Source: Clostridium puniceum
GTDB lineage: Bacteria; Bacillota; Clostridia; Clostridiales; Clostridiaceae
Length of the DNA stretch: 47,294 nt
Direction of reading: 5' to 3'
NCBI RefSeq assembly: GCF_002006345.1
Contig: NZ_LZZM01000182.1
Location: 1-47,294, forward strand
Within the stretch, counting starts at the first letter, position 1. Each line of letters opens with the position of its first letter. The position numbers were made by a program, and so were the translations under genes. The notes below the pieces were generated by a model. It did no database searches, was not told where the DNA came from, and saw only the letters and a program-made list of their open reading frames with translations. Of the stretch, positions 1-9,084 are shown one piece after another.

Positions 1-58
1 TATTAAAATTAAATAGTTATTTTCAAAATCATCTACAAAAATATAATTATTTTTCAAA

Positions 59-1063
59 TTATATAAATAATTTCATTATATATATAATTAATGCTGAAAG
101 AGCTGCTGTTATTGGTATAGTTATAACCCAAGCCCAAACTATATTTTTAGCTACTCCCCATTTTACTGATTTAAATCTTTTAGACGCACCAACACCCATT
201 ACAGTTGTTGAAATTATATGCGTAGTACTAACTGGAGCATGAAATAATGTTGCAAGGAATATTACCGCTGCCCCGCCTGTTTGAGCCGCAAATCCATTTA
301 CTGGCGTTAATTTTGCCATCCCGCTTCCCATAGTTTTGATAATTTTTTTTCCTCCGCATGCAGTTCCAAGTGCCATAGCTAAAGCACAAGATCCAATAAC
401 CCATGTGGGAACTTCAAATGTAGTAATTAGTCCACCACTTAATAAAGCCATTGTTATAAGTCCCATAGATTTTTGAGCATCGTTACTACCATGATTGAAG
501 GACATAAGTGCACCTGCAATAATTTGTAATTTTAAAAATATTTTATTTACTATCTTAAGCTTAAATGGCTTTAAAATGTAATTTAATAATTTCATTAATA
601 AATATCCTACTGTAAATCCTATAACTGGTGCAATAAATATCCATATTATTACTTCATGAAAAAGATTATTCCAGTTAACTACATTAATACTGTTATTATA
701 AGCCATTCCTGCTCCAATTAATGCACCTATTAATGCATGAGAAGAACTACTTGGAATACCAAAATACCAAGTTATTATATTCCAGATTATTGCTGAAATT
801 AAAACACCTAATATAACCCATTGTTGTATCTTATTATGACTAACAATGCTTTCCCCTACAGTTTTTGCTACTCCAGTTCCAGCAAACGCACCAATAAAAT
901 TAAATATAGCACATATTATTATAGCAGTTGTTGGTTTAAGTGCTCTAGTAGTAATAGTTGTCGCTACTGCCGTAGCTGTGTCATGAAATCCATTTATAAA
1001 GTCAAACAATAACACAAAAATTACTATTAATACTGTTATCGTCATAGTCATACTACTAAGCAT
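59..1063 (-). CDS. pit: Inorganic phosphate transporter, PiT family
   Basis: A 334-residue, very hydrophobic protein with about ten membrane segments. It carries the two PiT signature regions, one near the N-terminus (GFHDTATAVATTI) and one mid-protein (FNHGSNDAQKSMG). PiT proteins are low-affinity symporters that bring in phosphate, usually as a metal-phosphate complex with a cation. The start overlaps the last 8 bases of the upstream PhoU-like gene, so the two are probably translationally coupled, a common pairing in Firmicutes. The ATG at 1063 has AGGGAG about 12 bases upstream. Length and ends look complete. Family is confident; substrate specificity is inferred. Confidence 0.93.
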   Translation of the reverse strand: MLSSMTMTITVLIVIFVLLFDFINGFHDTATAVATTITTRALKPTTAIIICAIFNFIGAFAGTGVAKTVGESIVSHNKIQQWVILGVLISAIIWNIITWYFGIPSSSSHALIGALIGAGMAYNNSINVVNWNNLFHEVIIWIFIAPVIGFTVGYLLMKLLNYILKPFKLKIVNKIFLKLQIIAGALMSFNHGSNDAQKSMGLITMALLSGGLITTFEVPTWVIGSCALAMALGTACGGKKIIKTMGSGMAKLTPVNGFAAQTGGAAVIFLATLFHAPVSTTHIISTTVMGVGASKRFKSVKWGVAKNIVWAWVITIPITAALSALIIYIMKLFI

Positions 1064-1682
1064 TCTTGATTACAACTCCCTCTACAGTATTTGCAATTTT
1101 TTCACAATTATCTATAGTATTTTCTAAAATTTGATATATCTCTTTCCACTTTATAATTTCTATTGGATTTGTTTCATTTTTGAATAATTCCGCCACTGTT
1201 CTTCTAAATAGACCATCTGCTTCACTTTCAATTTTATGTATACTAGTAATCTTTTCTTTTATACGCTCTGCTTTATTTCCTACTGAATTTAAGCCCTTCA
1301 TTAATTCTAAAATATGTTTAGTACAATTTACTATCATATCTGCTAAAAGTTTAGCTTCATTAGTGCTTTGGTTAATATCATACATTAAAAATCTATGCAT
1401 TGTTGAATTAATTAAATCTAATATATCATCCAATTTCTTAATTAATGCATAAATATCTTCCCTATCTATAGGAGTTATAAATGCCTCATTTAATTCTTTA
1501 ACTACAATATTTACCAATTTATCCCCTTCGTGTTCTAAATTTTCAATTTTATTAACACTAAGTTCTTTATCTGATAAAGAATCTAAACTTTCTCTTAAAA
1601 TTACTGCTCCTTCATTTACATTTTGTGCTGCGTCTAAAAATAACTTGTAAAATTTATCTTCTTTTGGTTTTAAGTTAAACAT
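1056..1682 (-). CDS. DUF47 / PhoU-like phosphate transport regulator
   Basis: A 208-residue, largely alpha-helical protein of the DUF47 (PhoU_div) family, with alternating charged and hydrophobic heptads and acidic metal-ligand-like stretches such as ENLEHEGDK and IESEADG. These sit where PhoU-like proteins bind metal clusters. DUF47 proteins are nearly always encoded next to Pit transporters and are thought to modulate them. Here the gene is upstream of and overlaps pit by 8 bases, so one transcript is likely. The function is inferred from family and pairing; no enzymatic motif is visible. Confidence 0.88.
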   Translation of the reverse strand: MFNLKPKEDKFYKLFLDAAQNVNEGAVILRESLDSLSDKELSVNKIENLEHEGDKLVNIVVKELNEAFITPIDREDIYALIKKLDDILDLINSTMHRFLMYDINQSTNEAKLLADMIVNCTKHILELMKGLNSVGNKAERIKEKITSIHKIESEADGLFRRTVAELFKNETNPIEIIKWKEIYQILENTIDNCEKIANTVEGVVIKNA

Positions 1683-1870
1683 CTTATCACATCTCCCTAT
1701 AAAATATAAACATTCGACATATTATTAAACATTATAGCCCTGTACAAGTATATTCTATTTTTAATAAATTTTAAACTGTTTTTAATAAAAATTAACCTAA
1801 ATTTAATATTACATATCTTTATATCATACTATATATTGGTTATTATTTTGATTTTACTTGTAAAATATTC

Positions 1871-1903
1871 AAGAAAAAGCACACAAAATTTTTGTGTGCT
1901 TTA
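1871..1903 (-). terminator. Intrinsic terminator after the hydrogenase gene
   Basis: A perfect 12-bp stem (arms 1876-1887 and 1891-1902) is followed on the minus strand by a short T run. It lies about 20 bases beyond the hydrogenase stop and separates that gene from the phoU-like/pit pair. Confidence 0.8.
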
Positions 1904-1921
1904 AATATTTATAATATTTTC

Positions 1922-3871
1922 TTAGTCATTAGTTTTCTTAACTCTTGGGAAATATGTCGTATGAAGTAATTCATGAGCCTTATGGCTTAATGGCTTACCT
2001 AAATACTTTTCATAAATTGCAAGAACCTCTGGATTTTCATTTGATCTTCTAAGTGTCTTTGATCTATCTATGTTATTTAATCCTTCTGCTCTTTGTTCTA
2101 AAACTTGTTGCTTATTCTTTTTAATTTTAGGTTGGCCTCCGCCACCAACACAGCCTCCAACACAAGCCATAATTTCTATTGCATGGAAGAATTCTTCACC
2201 TGATCTTATTTTATCTAACATTTTAGCCGCTTCTCTAAGACCATGAGCAACGCCAATTCTAAGTTTTATATCTCCAGCTTCAAGTTCACAAACTCTAAAA
2301 CCATCCCAGCCTCTAAGGCCTTCAAATTCTATATTATCAAATCTCTTTCCCGTCATTTTTTCAAGAGCCGTTCTTGTAGCGGCTTCTATAACTCCACCTG
2401 TTCTACCAAAAATTATTCCAGCTCCAGTATATTCTCCCATAACTGTATCTATTTCTTCATCTTTAAGTTCTTTTAAATCTATACCTGAATTTTCAAATAT
2501 TTTTATAAGTTCTCTCGTTGTAATTACATAGTCAACATCATAATTCATTTCTACTGAAAATTCTGGTCTTGATGCTTCATATTTTTTTGCAATACATGGC
2601 ATTATTGCAACAGAAGTCACTTCGTCTCTTGAAAGACCTTTTTCTTTTGCCCATATTTCCTTAGCTACTATAGCAAACATCTCCATTGGTGATTTTGCAG
2701 AAGAAGGAACGTCTAACATATCAGCATAGTTTTGCTCTATAAATTTAATCCATGATGGACAGCAAGAAGTAAGAATTGGAAGTTTAACTTCCTTGTCTCC
2801 AGCTATATGTCTTTCAAGTCTATCTTGAAGTTCTGCTGCTTCTTCCATTATAGTTAAGTCAGCTCCCCAGCTTGTATCAAATACATAATCTACGCCCAGC
2901 TTTCTAAGACCTGCTGCTAATTTCTTTTCTACATTTTCTCCTGGTTCAAATCCAAAAGCTTCTCCTATCGCAACTCTTATAGCTGGTGCCATTTGAGTAA
3001 TTACCACCTTATTAGGAGTCGCTAAATCTCTAAGAAATAAAAGAGTATTGTCACCAGCTGTTATAGCATCAACAGGACATGCTGATACACAAGCACCGCA
3101 ATGAGTACATTTATTATAATCTATATTATGCTTTTTCTTTAATTCACCATCAATACAATCGACAGGACATGCTCTTTTACAAGCTCCACATCCAATACAT
3201 TTTTTTGTGATTGTTAATTTTATAAGGTGATTACATTGAGATGTATAACATTTCTTTTCTTCTATATGCTCTTCTATTTCTTCATAGAATTTTTCTATTA
3301 TTTCTTCCATTATATTATGCTTTTGATGCATTTTGCCTTTTACTGTAACTGCAAGATTTCTTAATAAGTAGATTTCACGCATATTAGATACACCTTTACT
3401 AATTCTATCTAATATGTTAAACATTTCAGTTATATCCGCTTTAACAATTTCATAATTCTTGTAAGAACCATCCTTGATTTTCGCAAGTAAATATTCTATA
3501 TAGAATTTTTCAAACTGAATTATACAATCTTCTTGTGATAATATAATAATAGTTCTACTAATATTTTCATAGAATAGCCCAAAATCAAATTCTTTATCCA
3601 AACTATCTTCAGTTAAAAAACCTCCAAACGGAAGTCCAATTTGCGCAGCTTTAAAGTTACTATTATTTATTAAGCCTCCGCAAAGTTCTATTATCTCTGA
3701 AAGTGTAGCGCCTTCAGGTACTTCCACAATACCCGGCCTATTAACCTTACCACAAATAGCTACATTTCTTTTGTTACTATGTGTTATTTCTTTTAATTCG
3801 TCCTCACTAAAAACTGAAAATACAGACCCTAATGAACTTTGTATTAAAGCTGTTTTTTTCTCTGTCATCAT
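1922..3871 (-). CDS. [FeFe]-hydrogenase with SLBB-like N-terminal region
   Basis: About 649 residues. Residues ~35-80 resemble an SLBB/NuoF-like domain (GKVNRPGIVEVPEGATLSE), followed by a helical region, two [4Fe-4S] ferredoxin motifs (CIGCGACKRACP and CTHCGACVSACP, ~225-265) and a complete H-cluster domain: L1 TSCCPSW (~370), L2 MPCIAKKYE (~425), L3 MACVGGCVGGGGQP (~570). The second Cys of TSCC, the usual proton-relay residue, is kept; L3 has Val where many enzymes have Pro. It should reduce protons or oxidise H2 using ferredoxin-type electrons. No diaphorase (NuoE/NuoF) partners lie beside it. A GTG at 3877 overlaps the AAGGAG ribosome site, so I use ATG 3871; ATG 3868 is also possible. 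Confidence 0.92.
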   Translation of the reverse strand: MMTEKKTALIQSSLGSVFSVFSEDELKEITHSNKRNVAICGKVNRPGIVEVPEGATLSEIIELCGGLINNSNFKAAQIGLPFGGFLTEDSLDKEFDFGLFYENISRTIIILSQEDCIIQFEKFYIEYLLAKIKDGSYKNYEIVKADITEMFNILDRISKGVSNMREIYLLRNLAVTVKGKMHQKHNIMEEIIEKFYEEIEEHIEEKKCYTSQCNHLIKLTITKKCIGCGACKRACPVDCIDGELKKKHNIDYNKCTHCGACVSACPVDAITAGDNTLLFLRDLATPNKVVITQMAPAIRVAIGEAFGFEPGENVEKKLAAGLRKLGVDYVFDTSWGADLTIMEEAAELQDRLERHIAGDKEVKLPILTSCCPSWIKFIEQNYADMLDVPSSAKSPMEMFAIVAKEIWAKEKGLSRDEVTSVAIMPCIAKKYEASRPEFSVEMNYDVDYVITTRELIKIFENSGIDLKELKDEEIDTVMGEYTGAGIIFGRTGGVIEAATRTALEKMTGKRFDNIEFEGLRGWDGFRVCELEAGDIKLRIGVAHGLREAAKMLDKIRSGEEFFHAIEIMACVGGCVGGGGQPKIKKNKQQVLEQRAEGLNNIDRSKTLRRSNENPEVLAIYEKYLGKPLSHKAHELLHTTYFPRVKKTND

Positions 3872-4170
3872 ATTCACTCCTTAACTCCTAGAACCTTTTA
3901 ATATTTTGTGTTTTTATTTTGTAAGTAGTTAGTATACATGTTTTAATTAATAAAATATAATCATTAGCTAGCAATATTTGCTTAATTCTTCTTGAATATT
4001 TGCACAAAAAATCGTCTAAATAAAATTATGAATTTTAATTAGAGCTTATACTTATATATTATTAAATTTAAAACACAGTATAAGAAGTTTTATTATTTAA
4101 GAATAAAACTATCTTAATTATACTTACTACTTCCCTATTAGTAAAGTTATATTTATGAATCAATCATTGT
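3872..4170. other. Intergenic region upstream of the hydrogenase gene
   Basis: About 300 bases of very AT-rich DNA that must hold the hydrogenase promoter. I see the AAGGAG ribosome site next to the gene but no convincing Rex-type palindrome, riboswitch or coding sequence. Confidence 0.5.
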
Positions 4171-4222
4171 AAAACAAATAGAACTCGTCCATTTTTTTAC
4201 ATACTTGAGAGTTCTATTTGTC
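4171..4222 (-). terminator. Terminator after the alpha-galactosidase gene
   Basis: A perfect 13-bp stem (4174-4186 with 4209-4221) and a 22-base loop lie just past the GH36 stop. On the minus strand the stem is followed by TTTTAC. Confidence 0.7.
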
Positions 4223-4240
4223 TTATATTTTTAAATTATA

Positions 4241-6430
4241 TTATTCTCTTATAAAATGAAGTATCTTTCCAGAATAATCTCCATATAAATTATTTATATG
4301 TATTCCTGCATACATCAATGCCCCCCCTGAATAAACTTCATCAGTTTCTTCATTTCTATACATTGCATTTTCAATTAATCCTTTTAATTTAATTCTTCTA
4401 CTATGATAATTAGGCCTGCCTAAAACTTGAATGCATGTAACTAAAACTTCTGATTTATCCTTAGATACTACTTCATAAGAATCAAAACAATTATTATCAG
4501 AGAAATTAGCAATACGATAATAATCTCCTGTACGAACCAAATCATTATATTTATGATACATTGCTATTTGTTTTGGTATCATATTTCTATCTTCTTCTGA
4601 TATCTTAGTAATATCTAATTCATATCCAAAAGTACCAGCCAACGCTACATATCCTCTTGTTTCAAAAGGAGTTGTTCTTCCTACAGTATGATTAGGGCAA
4701 TCACTTACATGAGCTCCCATTGCTGCTAATGGATAAACCATTGAGGTTCCTTGCTGAATTTTCAATCTTTCGATTGCATCAGTATCATCTGAACACCAAA
4801 TTTGAGGACTGTAATATAACATTCCCGGATCAAATCTAGCTCCTCCACCAGAACAATTTTCTAATAATAAATCTGGAAAATCTGTAGTTAATCTATTCAT
4901 CATTTCATATACTGCAAGTACATATCTATGTAATATTTCTCCATGACGTTCTGGTGGGATATTATTGCTTCCTAAATCAGTTAATTGCCTATTCATATCC
5001 CATTTTACATATTTAATATTTGCACTTGAAAGAACTTTCTTTAAGCTTTCATAAATATAATCGACAACTTCTTTTCTAGTTAAATCCAACACATATTGTT
5101 CACGGCATAAAGCTGGTATACGACCTTCAATATGTATGCACCAATCTGGATGTTCACGGTATAAATCAGAATCTGGTGATATCATTTCAGGTTCAAACCA
5201 AATTCCAAATTCTAATCCTAGTTTGTTAACTTCATCTACAAGATATTTCAAACCGCCTTGTATTTTTTCTTCATTAACTACCCAATCTCCAAGAGAAGAA
5301 TTATCACTACTACGTTTTCCAAACCATCCATCATCCATAACAAGCATTTCAATTCCAACCTTAAAAGCTTCTTTAGCTATAGATAGCAATTTTTCTGTAT
5401 TAAAATCAAAATAAGTTGCTTCCCAATTATTAATTAAAATAGGACGTTTTTGATCTTTATATTTTCCCCTTATTAAATGATTACGATATAAATCATGAAA
5501 AGTTCTTGTCATCTTTCCTATGCCCTCGTTCGAATATACCATAACTACTTCTGGCGCTACAAATTCCTTATTTGATTCTAAAAGCCAAGAAAAATCAGTT
5601 GGGTTAATTCCCATTACTACTCGGGTAGTGTCAAATTGACAGCCTTCTACTTGTGCTAAAAAATTCCCTGAATAAACAAAATTAAATCCATATGCATTTC
5701 CATAATCTTCAGTTGCATCTTTATCTAAAAGAACAATAAAAGGATTATCTTGGTGACTAGATTCTCCTCTTACTGATGCTACAGATTGTTTTCCATAAGA
5801 AACTTTTCTTCTTGAAATATGCCTTTCTCTAGCCCATGAGCCATGCAACGATATCATATCATAATCTATACCTTCGAAATCTATACACATTGATAAAGCT
5901 TTTGTAATATTAATACTATTCACACTACAGTTTTTTATACGAACACTTCTAGTCACTACATCTAAATTTTCAAAAACAGTATATATTAAAACTACTTCTA
6001 GATTTAAATCTTTATCTATGCAAGTTATTTCTAAACTTGTGCATTCTTTTTCATTACCAAAAGTGGCTGGCATATCCTTAAGCTCTTCTTTTCCTTTATA
6101 TATTTTATGAGAACTATATTGAAGTTTGCATGATGTATTCCCTTTAATATCTTTTACTGCAAGACATGCTTCTCTAAAATCTCCAATTCCATTTGTTGAA
6201 TACTCAGTTGGAAAGCTATCATAAAAAGATACTCTATCTCGGTTATTTTTAGACGGAACAAAAGGTGGTTCCTCTGTACGCAATAAATAATTTACATTTT
6301 CATCCATTATCTTTTTTCCAAAATAAACATGACCTAAAAATTGTTCTTCATCTACAACTGCAATAATATAAGATGTATCTTTTCCATCAAGCTTAAATAC
6401 CTTATGCTTTTCAAAAAATTTTATACTCAT
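4241..6430 (-). CDS. Alpha-galactosidase, glycoside hydrolase family 36
   Basis: A cytoplasmic enzyme of 729 residues with no signal peptide. It has a beta-sandwich N-terminal domain, a (beta/alpha)8 barrel and a C-terminal sheet domain. The nucleophile Asp is in YVKWDMNRQL (residue 478) and the acid/base Asp in WCSDDTDAIERL (residue 548). Other GH36 marks are MDDGWFGKR, WFEPEMISPDSDL and ENCSGGGARFDPGM. It should release galactose from raffinose, melibiose and similar alpha-galactosides. An ATG at 6451 is in frame, but GAGGAT lies just upstream of ATG 6430. That start gives 729 residues and places both catalytic Asp at the numbers I recall for Geobacillus AgaA, so I prefer it. It probably serves the same galactoside programme as the lacZ/GH42 genes 7-16 kb away. 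Confidence 0.95.
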   Translation of the reverse strand: MSIKFFEKHKVFKLDGKDTSYIIAVVDEEQFLGHVYFGKKIMDENVNYLLRTEEPPFVPSKNNRDRVSFYDSFPTEYSTNGIGDFREACLAVKDIKGNTSCKLQYSSHKIYKGKEELKDMPATFGNEKECTSLEITCIDKDLNLEVVLIYTVFENLDVVTRSVRIKNCSVNSINITKALSMCIDFEGIDYDMISLHGSWARERHISRRKVSYGKQSVASVRGESSHQDNPFIVLLDKDATEDYGNAYGFNFVYSGNFLAQVEGCQFDTTRVVMGINPTDFSWLLESNKEFVAPEVVMVYSNEGIGKMTRTFHDLYRNHLIRGKYKDQKRPILINNWEATYFDFNTEKLLSIAKEAFKVGIEMLVMDDGWFGKRSSDNSSLGDWVVNEEKIQGGLKYLVDEVNKLGLEFGIWFEPEMISPDSDLYREHPDWCIHIEGRIPALCREQYVLDLTRKEVVDYIYESLKKVLSSANIKYVKWDMNRQLTDLGSNNIPPERHGEILHRYVLAVYEMMNRLTTDFPDLLLENCSGGGARFDPGMLYYSPQIWCSDDTDAIERLKIQQGTSMVYPLAAMGAHVSDCPNHTVGRTTPFETRGYVALAGTFGYELDITKISEEDRNMIPKQIAMYHKYNDLVRTGDYYRIANFSDNNCFDSYEVVSKDKSEVLVTCIQVLGRPNYHSRRIKLKGLIENAMYRNEETDEVYSGGALMYAGIHINNLYGDYSGKILHFIRE

Positions 6431-6601
6431 AATAATATCCTCTACTTTCATTAAATATGTTTGTTTTATAGAAAAGGTTTGCTACAAATGTAATATCATT
6501 ATATCAGAAATAACATAATATTTGTGTGACTTTGTAGATTTTTTATTCATTTCATTAGTTTTGTAATAATTCACAAAAATATAATTCCACAACTTATTTT
6601 C

Positions 6602-6635
6602 ATGATATAATTATTCGATACAATAATTATATCAT
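6602..6635. promoter_or_regulatory. Perfect 34-bp palindrome, candidate operator
   Basis: Two perfectly complementary 14-base arms, ATGATATAATTATT (6602-6615) and AATAATTATATCAT (6622-6635), flank the spacer CGATAC. It lies in the divergent region between the GH36 gene and a broken DUF3237 gene, 21 bases before the latter's start codon. This position suits a dimeric repressor site. No adjacent regulator is visible. Confidence 0.5.
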
Positions 6636-6656
6636 TTAGATAATTTAGAGGTAATT

Positions 6657-7111
6657 ATGAGTTATTTGTAAGAAATTTTTTCTATAATAGTTAAAGTAGA
6701 CACACCCGTTTTAATCAGACAAGACGATATTGTTGAAAGACGACAATTGATTGCAATTATTAGTGGTGAATTAATTGGTAAAGATATCATGGAGTAGTAC
6801 TTCCTGAAGGCGTAGATAGTCAAATTATTCGCTCTGATGGTATTTGTGACTTATCAGCTATATATGGAAGAAGATTAGATGATGGTAATGGTTTTTATAT
6901 TGAGAACAATGGTATTCGTACTGTTCCTAATGAATATGTAGATTTAGTTAAAAAAGGTAAATTTATAGATCCATCTCTTTATTATTTTTGCACCACTCCA
7001 AAGTTTGAAGTTTATAGCAAAGAACTTAAATGGTTAACACAGTCAGTCTTCACCTGCATAGCAACAAGACTTCTAGATAGTGTTATTCTTAAATTCTATT
7101 CAATAAAATAA
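6657..7111 (+). pseudogene. DUF3237 family protein, inactivated
   Basis: After an AGAGG ribosome site, ATG 6657 opens a frame that reads M-S-Y-L and then TAA at 6669-6671. The same frame continues as EIFSIIVKVDTPVLIRQDD and on to GKDI. There a single base appears lost near 6788. Adding one base restores GVVLPEGVDSQIIRSDG and a DUF3237-like sequence through YYFCTTPKFEVYSKELKWL to a TAA at 7109-7111. DUF3237 proteins are about 150-residue, single-domain proteins of unknown function; the intact gene here would give about 151 residues. One nonsense mutation and one 1-base deletion therefore break an otherwise well-preserved gene. Two separate lesions make simple sequencing error less likely. Family assignment is from pattern recognition. 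Confidence 0.8.
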
Positions 7112-7251
7112 TCATTAAAATTTTAGTTTACGTTAATTAAGGCTAAATAAAATAATGTAAAACTTGATTTAATTGTAGATATCACATTATTCAATTTTCA
7201 AAGAACATCTTTTGTATTAATTACTACGTCAAATAAGAATAATGTGTATTA

Positions 7252-7914
7252 CTATTTGGTAAATGTTTTAGTATCTCCTAATAGAGTAATTTTTTCATTA
7301 TCAACAATTATTCCACCAACATTCGTAATTGCATATACTTTATCTCTTTTCTCACCTAATACCTTGTATATATATTTATTCTGAATTTCAGTTCCTTCAT
7401 AATGAACTTCAACATCAAATTCCTTAATCAAATTAAGTCCTGTATTATACGTAAATGTATTATAATCTTCATCTGGCGTAATGTGATATTCTGATATTTG
7501 AATCATTGCTCCTGCACTACTTCCAATAATAACACCTGTAAAATTTTCAATATCCTCAATAAAATTAAATTCCATTAAACGCAACATCATTTTATCTGGC
7601 AAACCACCAGTAAAAAATATTATATTGGCGTTTTTTATTTTATTTTTTGCATTTTCCTTTGTATCTTTAAAATAATTTATCCAATTTATATTTTCTTCTT
7701 TAATTCCATAACTCAAGAATGGTATAACAACACTTTCATAGTATTTACCATTGTTCTTACTATATGCCTTCTGCCAGTCAATATCACTACATATTTTTTC
7801 ATTAAATGAAAATGGTATTATTAAAACCTTGTTATTAGATCTTATGTATTTTGATACTATATCTTTTGCCCAACTTTCGTGAAAATTATATAAGCTAAAT
7901 AGCATATTTACCAT
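7252..7914 (-). CDS. Peptidase E-like (S51 family) protein
   Basis: A 220-residue protein with the class-I glutamine-amidotransferase-like fold of the S51 family (PepE and cyanophycinase). The nucleophile elbow is IIGSSAGAMIQ, with the likely catalytic Ser at 133. Upstream FFTGGLPD (~101) matches the conserved loop that helps form the oxyanion site, and HYEG (~171) may supply the His. PepE-type enzymes cleave Asp-X dipeptides in the cytoplasm; the substrate here is not known. It has its own ribosome site (AAGGGAG) before ATG 7914. It is followed by no partner gene in the same direction. Confidence 0.8.
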   Translation of the reverse strand: MVNMLFSLYNFHESWAKDIVSKYIRSNNKVLIIPFSFNEKICSDIDWQKAYSKNNGKYYESVVIPFLSYGIKEENINWINYFKDTKENAKNKIKNANIIFFTGGLPDKMMLRLMEFNFIEDIENFTGVIIGSSAGAMIQISEYHITPDEDYNTFTYNTGLNLIKEFDVEVHYEGTEIQNKYIYKVLGEKRDKVYAITNVGGIIVDNEKITLLGDTKTFTK

Positions 7915-7980
7915 AATTTATTTCTCCCTTATTAATTCATAATGATTTACAAATACGAACTAACCACCTCAAATTCCTTA

Positions 7981-8580
7981 TTACAACTGAATTACAATAT
8001 CACCACCTATTTGTTTATCTGTAAATGGCGGTTCAAATTCTTTAAAAATCAATTCAATTCCTGAAAGATTATCAGGCAGTGGTGGTGATACAATAAAGTT
8101 ATAATGAAAATGACCACCACCTCCACATCCATCTGACATCCAACATTCATATTGTTCGCTTATAAGCAACTCAAAATTAACATGTCGTGACTGATATTCC
8201 AATTTATCACCTGTATTATCCCAATCTATATTGAAATTTACAACACTAGAATTTGAGTACTGGCGAATAGCCATTATAGAAAAAAGACGATTATCTATCT
8301 CACGTGACTTTAAAACTGGTAAATTCATTCGAAATCCTTCTGGTTTAACCAAAGGTGTATACATTTTTTCATTCCATAGTGAACCAAATACTGATTTTAA
8401 TAAATCCTCGTATAAATTAAATTTTTCTGCCCAGTTAGATATGTATTCAAAAGGCGGATAACCTGGATTATTGTCTGAAGTGTTCTTACGTTGATTTATT
8501 AATTCACAAATTTTTTCATCTATTTGCTTAATTCTCTCATCATAATGCGTAGTTGGTCGCTTATATGCAATTCGTTCCAT
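7981..8580 (-). CDS. Hypothetical protein, 199 residues
   Basis: I do not assign a family. It is a soluble protein with no signal or membrane segment. The N-terminus is charged and helical (YDERIKQIDEKICELINQRK), followed by NPGYPPFEYISNWAEKFNLY and a beta-rich C-terminal half with a Cys/Gly-rich turn (WMSDGCGGGGHFHYNF, ~148-163). That turn could be a metal site, but this is only suggestive. GGAGG six bases upstream of ATG 8580 supports the start. It lies 66 bases upstream of the peptidase E-like gene in the same direction and may be co-transcribed with it. Confidence 0.6.
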   Translation of the reverse strand: MERIAYKRPTTHYDERIKQIDEKICELINQRKNTSDNNPGYPPFEYISNWAEKFNLYEDLLKSVFGSLWNEKMYTPLVKPEGFRMNLPVLKSREIDNRLFSIMAIRQYSNSSVVNFNIDWDNTGDKLEYQSRHVNFELLISEQYECWMSDGCGGGGHFHYNFIVSPPLPDNLSGIELIFKEFEPPFTDKQIGGDIVIQL

Positions 8581-8700
8581 TTTATGCCTCCTAAAAATAT
8601 GTTCTTTGTACTTAATTACTATTGTCCATTAATTATAACATATTATGTAAGTATATGATTTTTATAAAACATATGCTTAGAATAAATTTTCCATAAAATT

Positions 8701-8740
8701 AAAAATAAGGTAGATTAAATTTTAACATCTAACCTACCTT
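8701..8740 (-). terminator. Terminator after the phage lysis remnant
   Basis: Arms 8707-8717 and 8730-8740 form an 11-bp stem on the minus strand with one G-U pair. ATTTTT follows. The mismatch becomes a wobble pair only in the minus-strand RNA, which fits termination of the 8750-10461 genes. Confidence 0.75.
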
Positions 8741-8749
8741 TAAAAATGT

Positions 8750-8920
8750 TTATTTATCTTGTAAAAATCTTTCATAGTTCTCTACTTTATCCTCTCTATC
8801 GGTTCTTTTTATCCAATCGTTATATTCTAAAATGATTTTTTCTGCCGTTTTCAAATTCAATTTATTTTTCTTTTTACTTTGATTATCTACATACAAGTTA
8901 ATTTTCATTATATTCCCCAT
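8750..8920 (-). CDS. Small hypothetical protein, 56 residues, phage-associated
   Basis: A 56-codon frame that begins MGNIMKINLYVDNQSKKK and ends YERFLQDK. An excellent ribosome site (GAGGTGA) lies seven bases before ATG 8920 and a terminator follows the stop, so this is a real gene unit although short. The protein is basic in its first half and acidic in its second, with a central helix TAEKIILEYNDWIKR. It is downstream of the endolysin on the same strand and is probably a leftover late or moron gene of the same phage. No function can be assigned. Confidence 0.6.
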   Translation of the reverse strand: MGNIMKINLYVDNQSKKKNKLNLKTAEKIILEYNDWIKRTDREDKVENYERFLQDK

Positions 8921-9084
8921 ATTGGTTTCACCTCACTTTACAATAATATATTAATATTGGTTTTTGTCAGTCATGTGTCAAACGTTAACCTTTTCTTCGA
9001 CAAAAAAATAAAGGTACAGAATTACTCCTATACCCTCTAAAATTAATGGCTAATGTGCAATTTAGCCAAATGAACTATATCATA

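Noticed and set aside
8520..8580. Chorismate-mutase-like start (IDEKICELINQRK) in the 199-residue protein
   Set aside because: Only this short helix matches; the rest of the protein is beta-rich and lacks the catalytic residues of that family.
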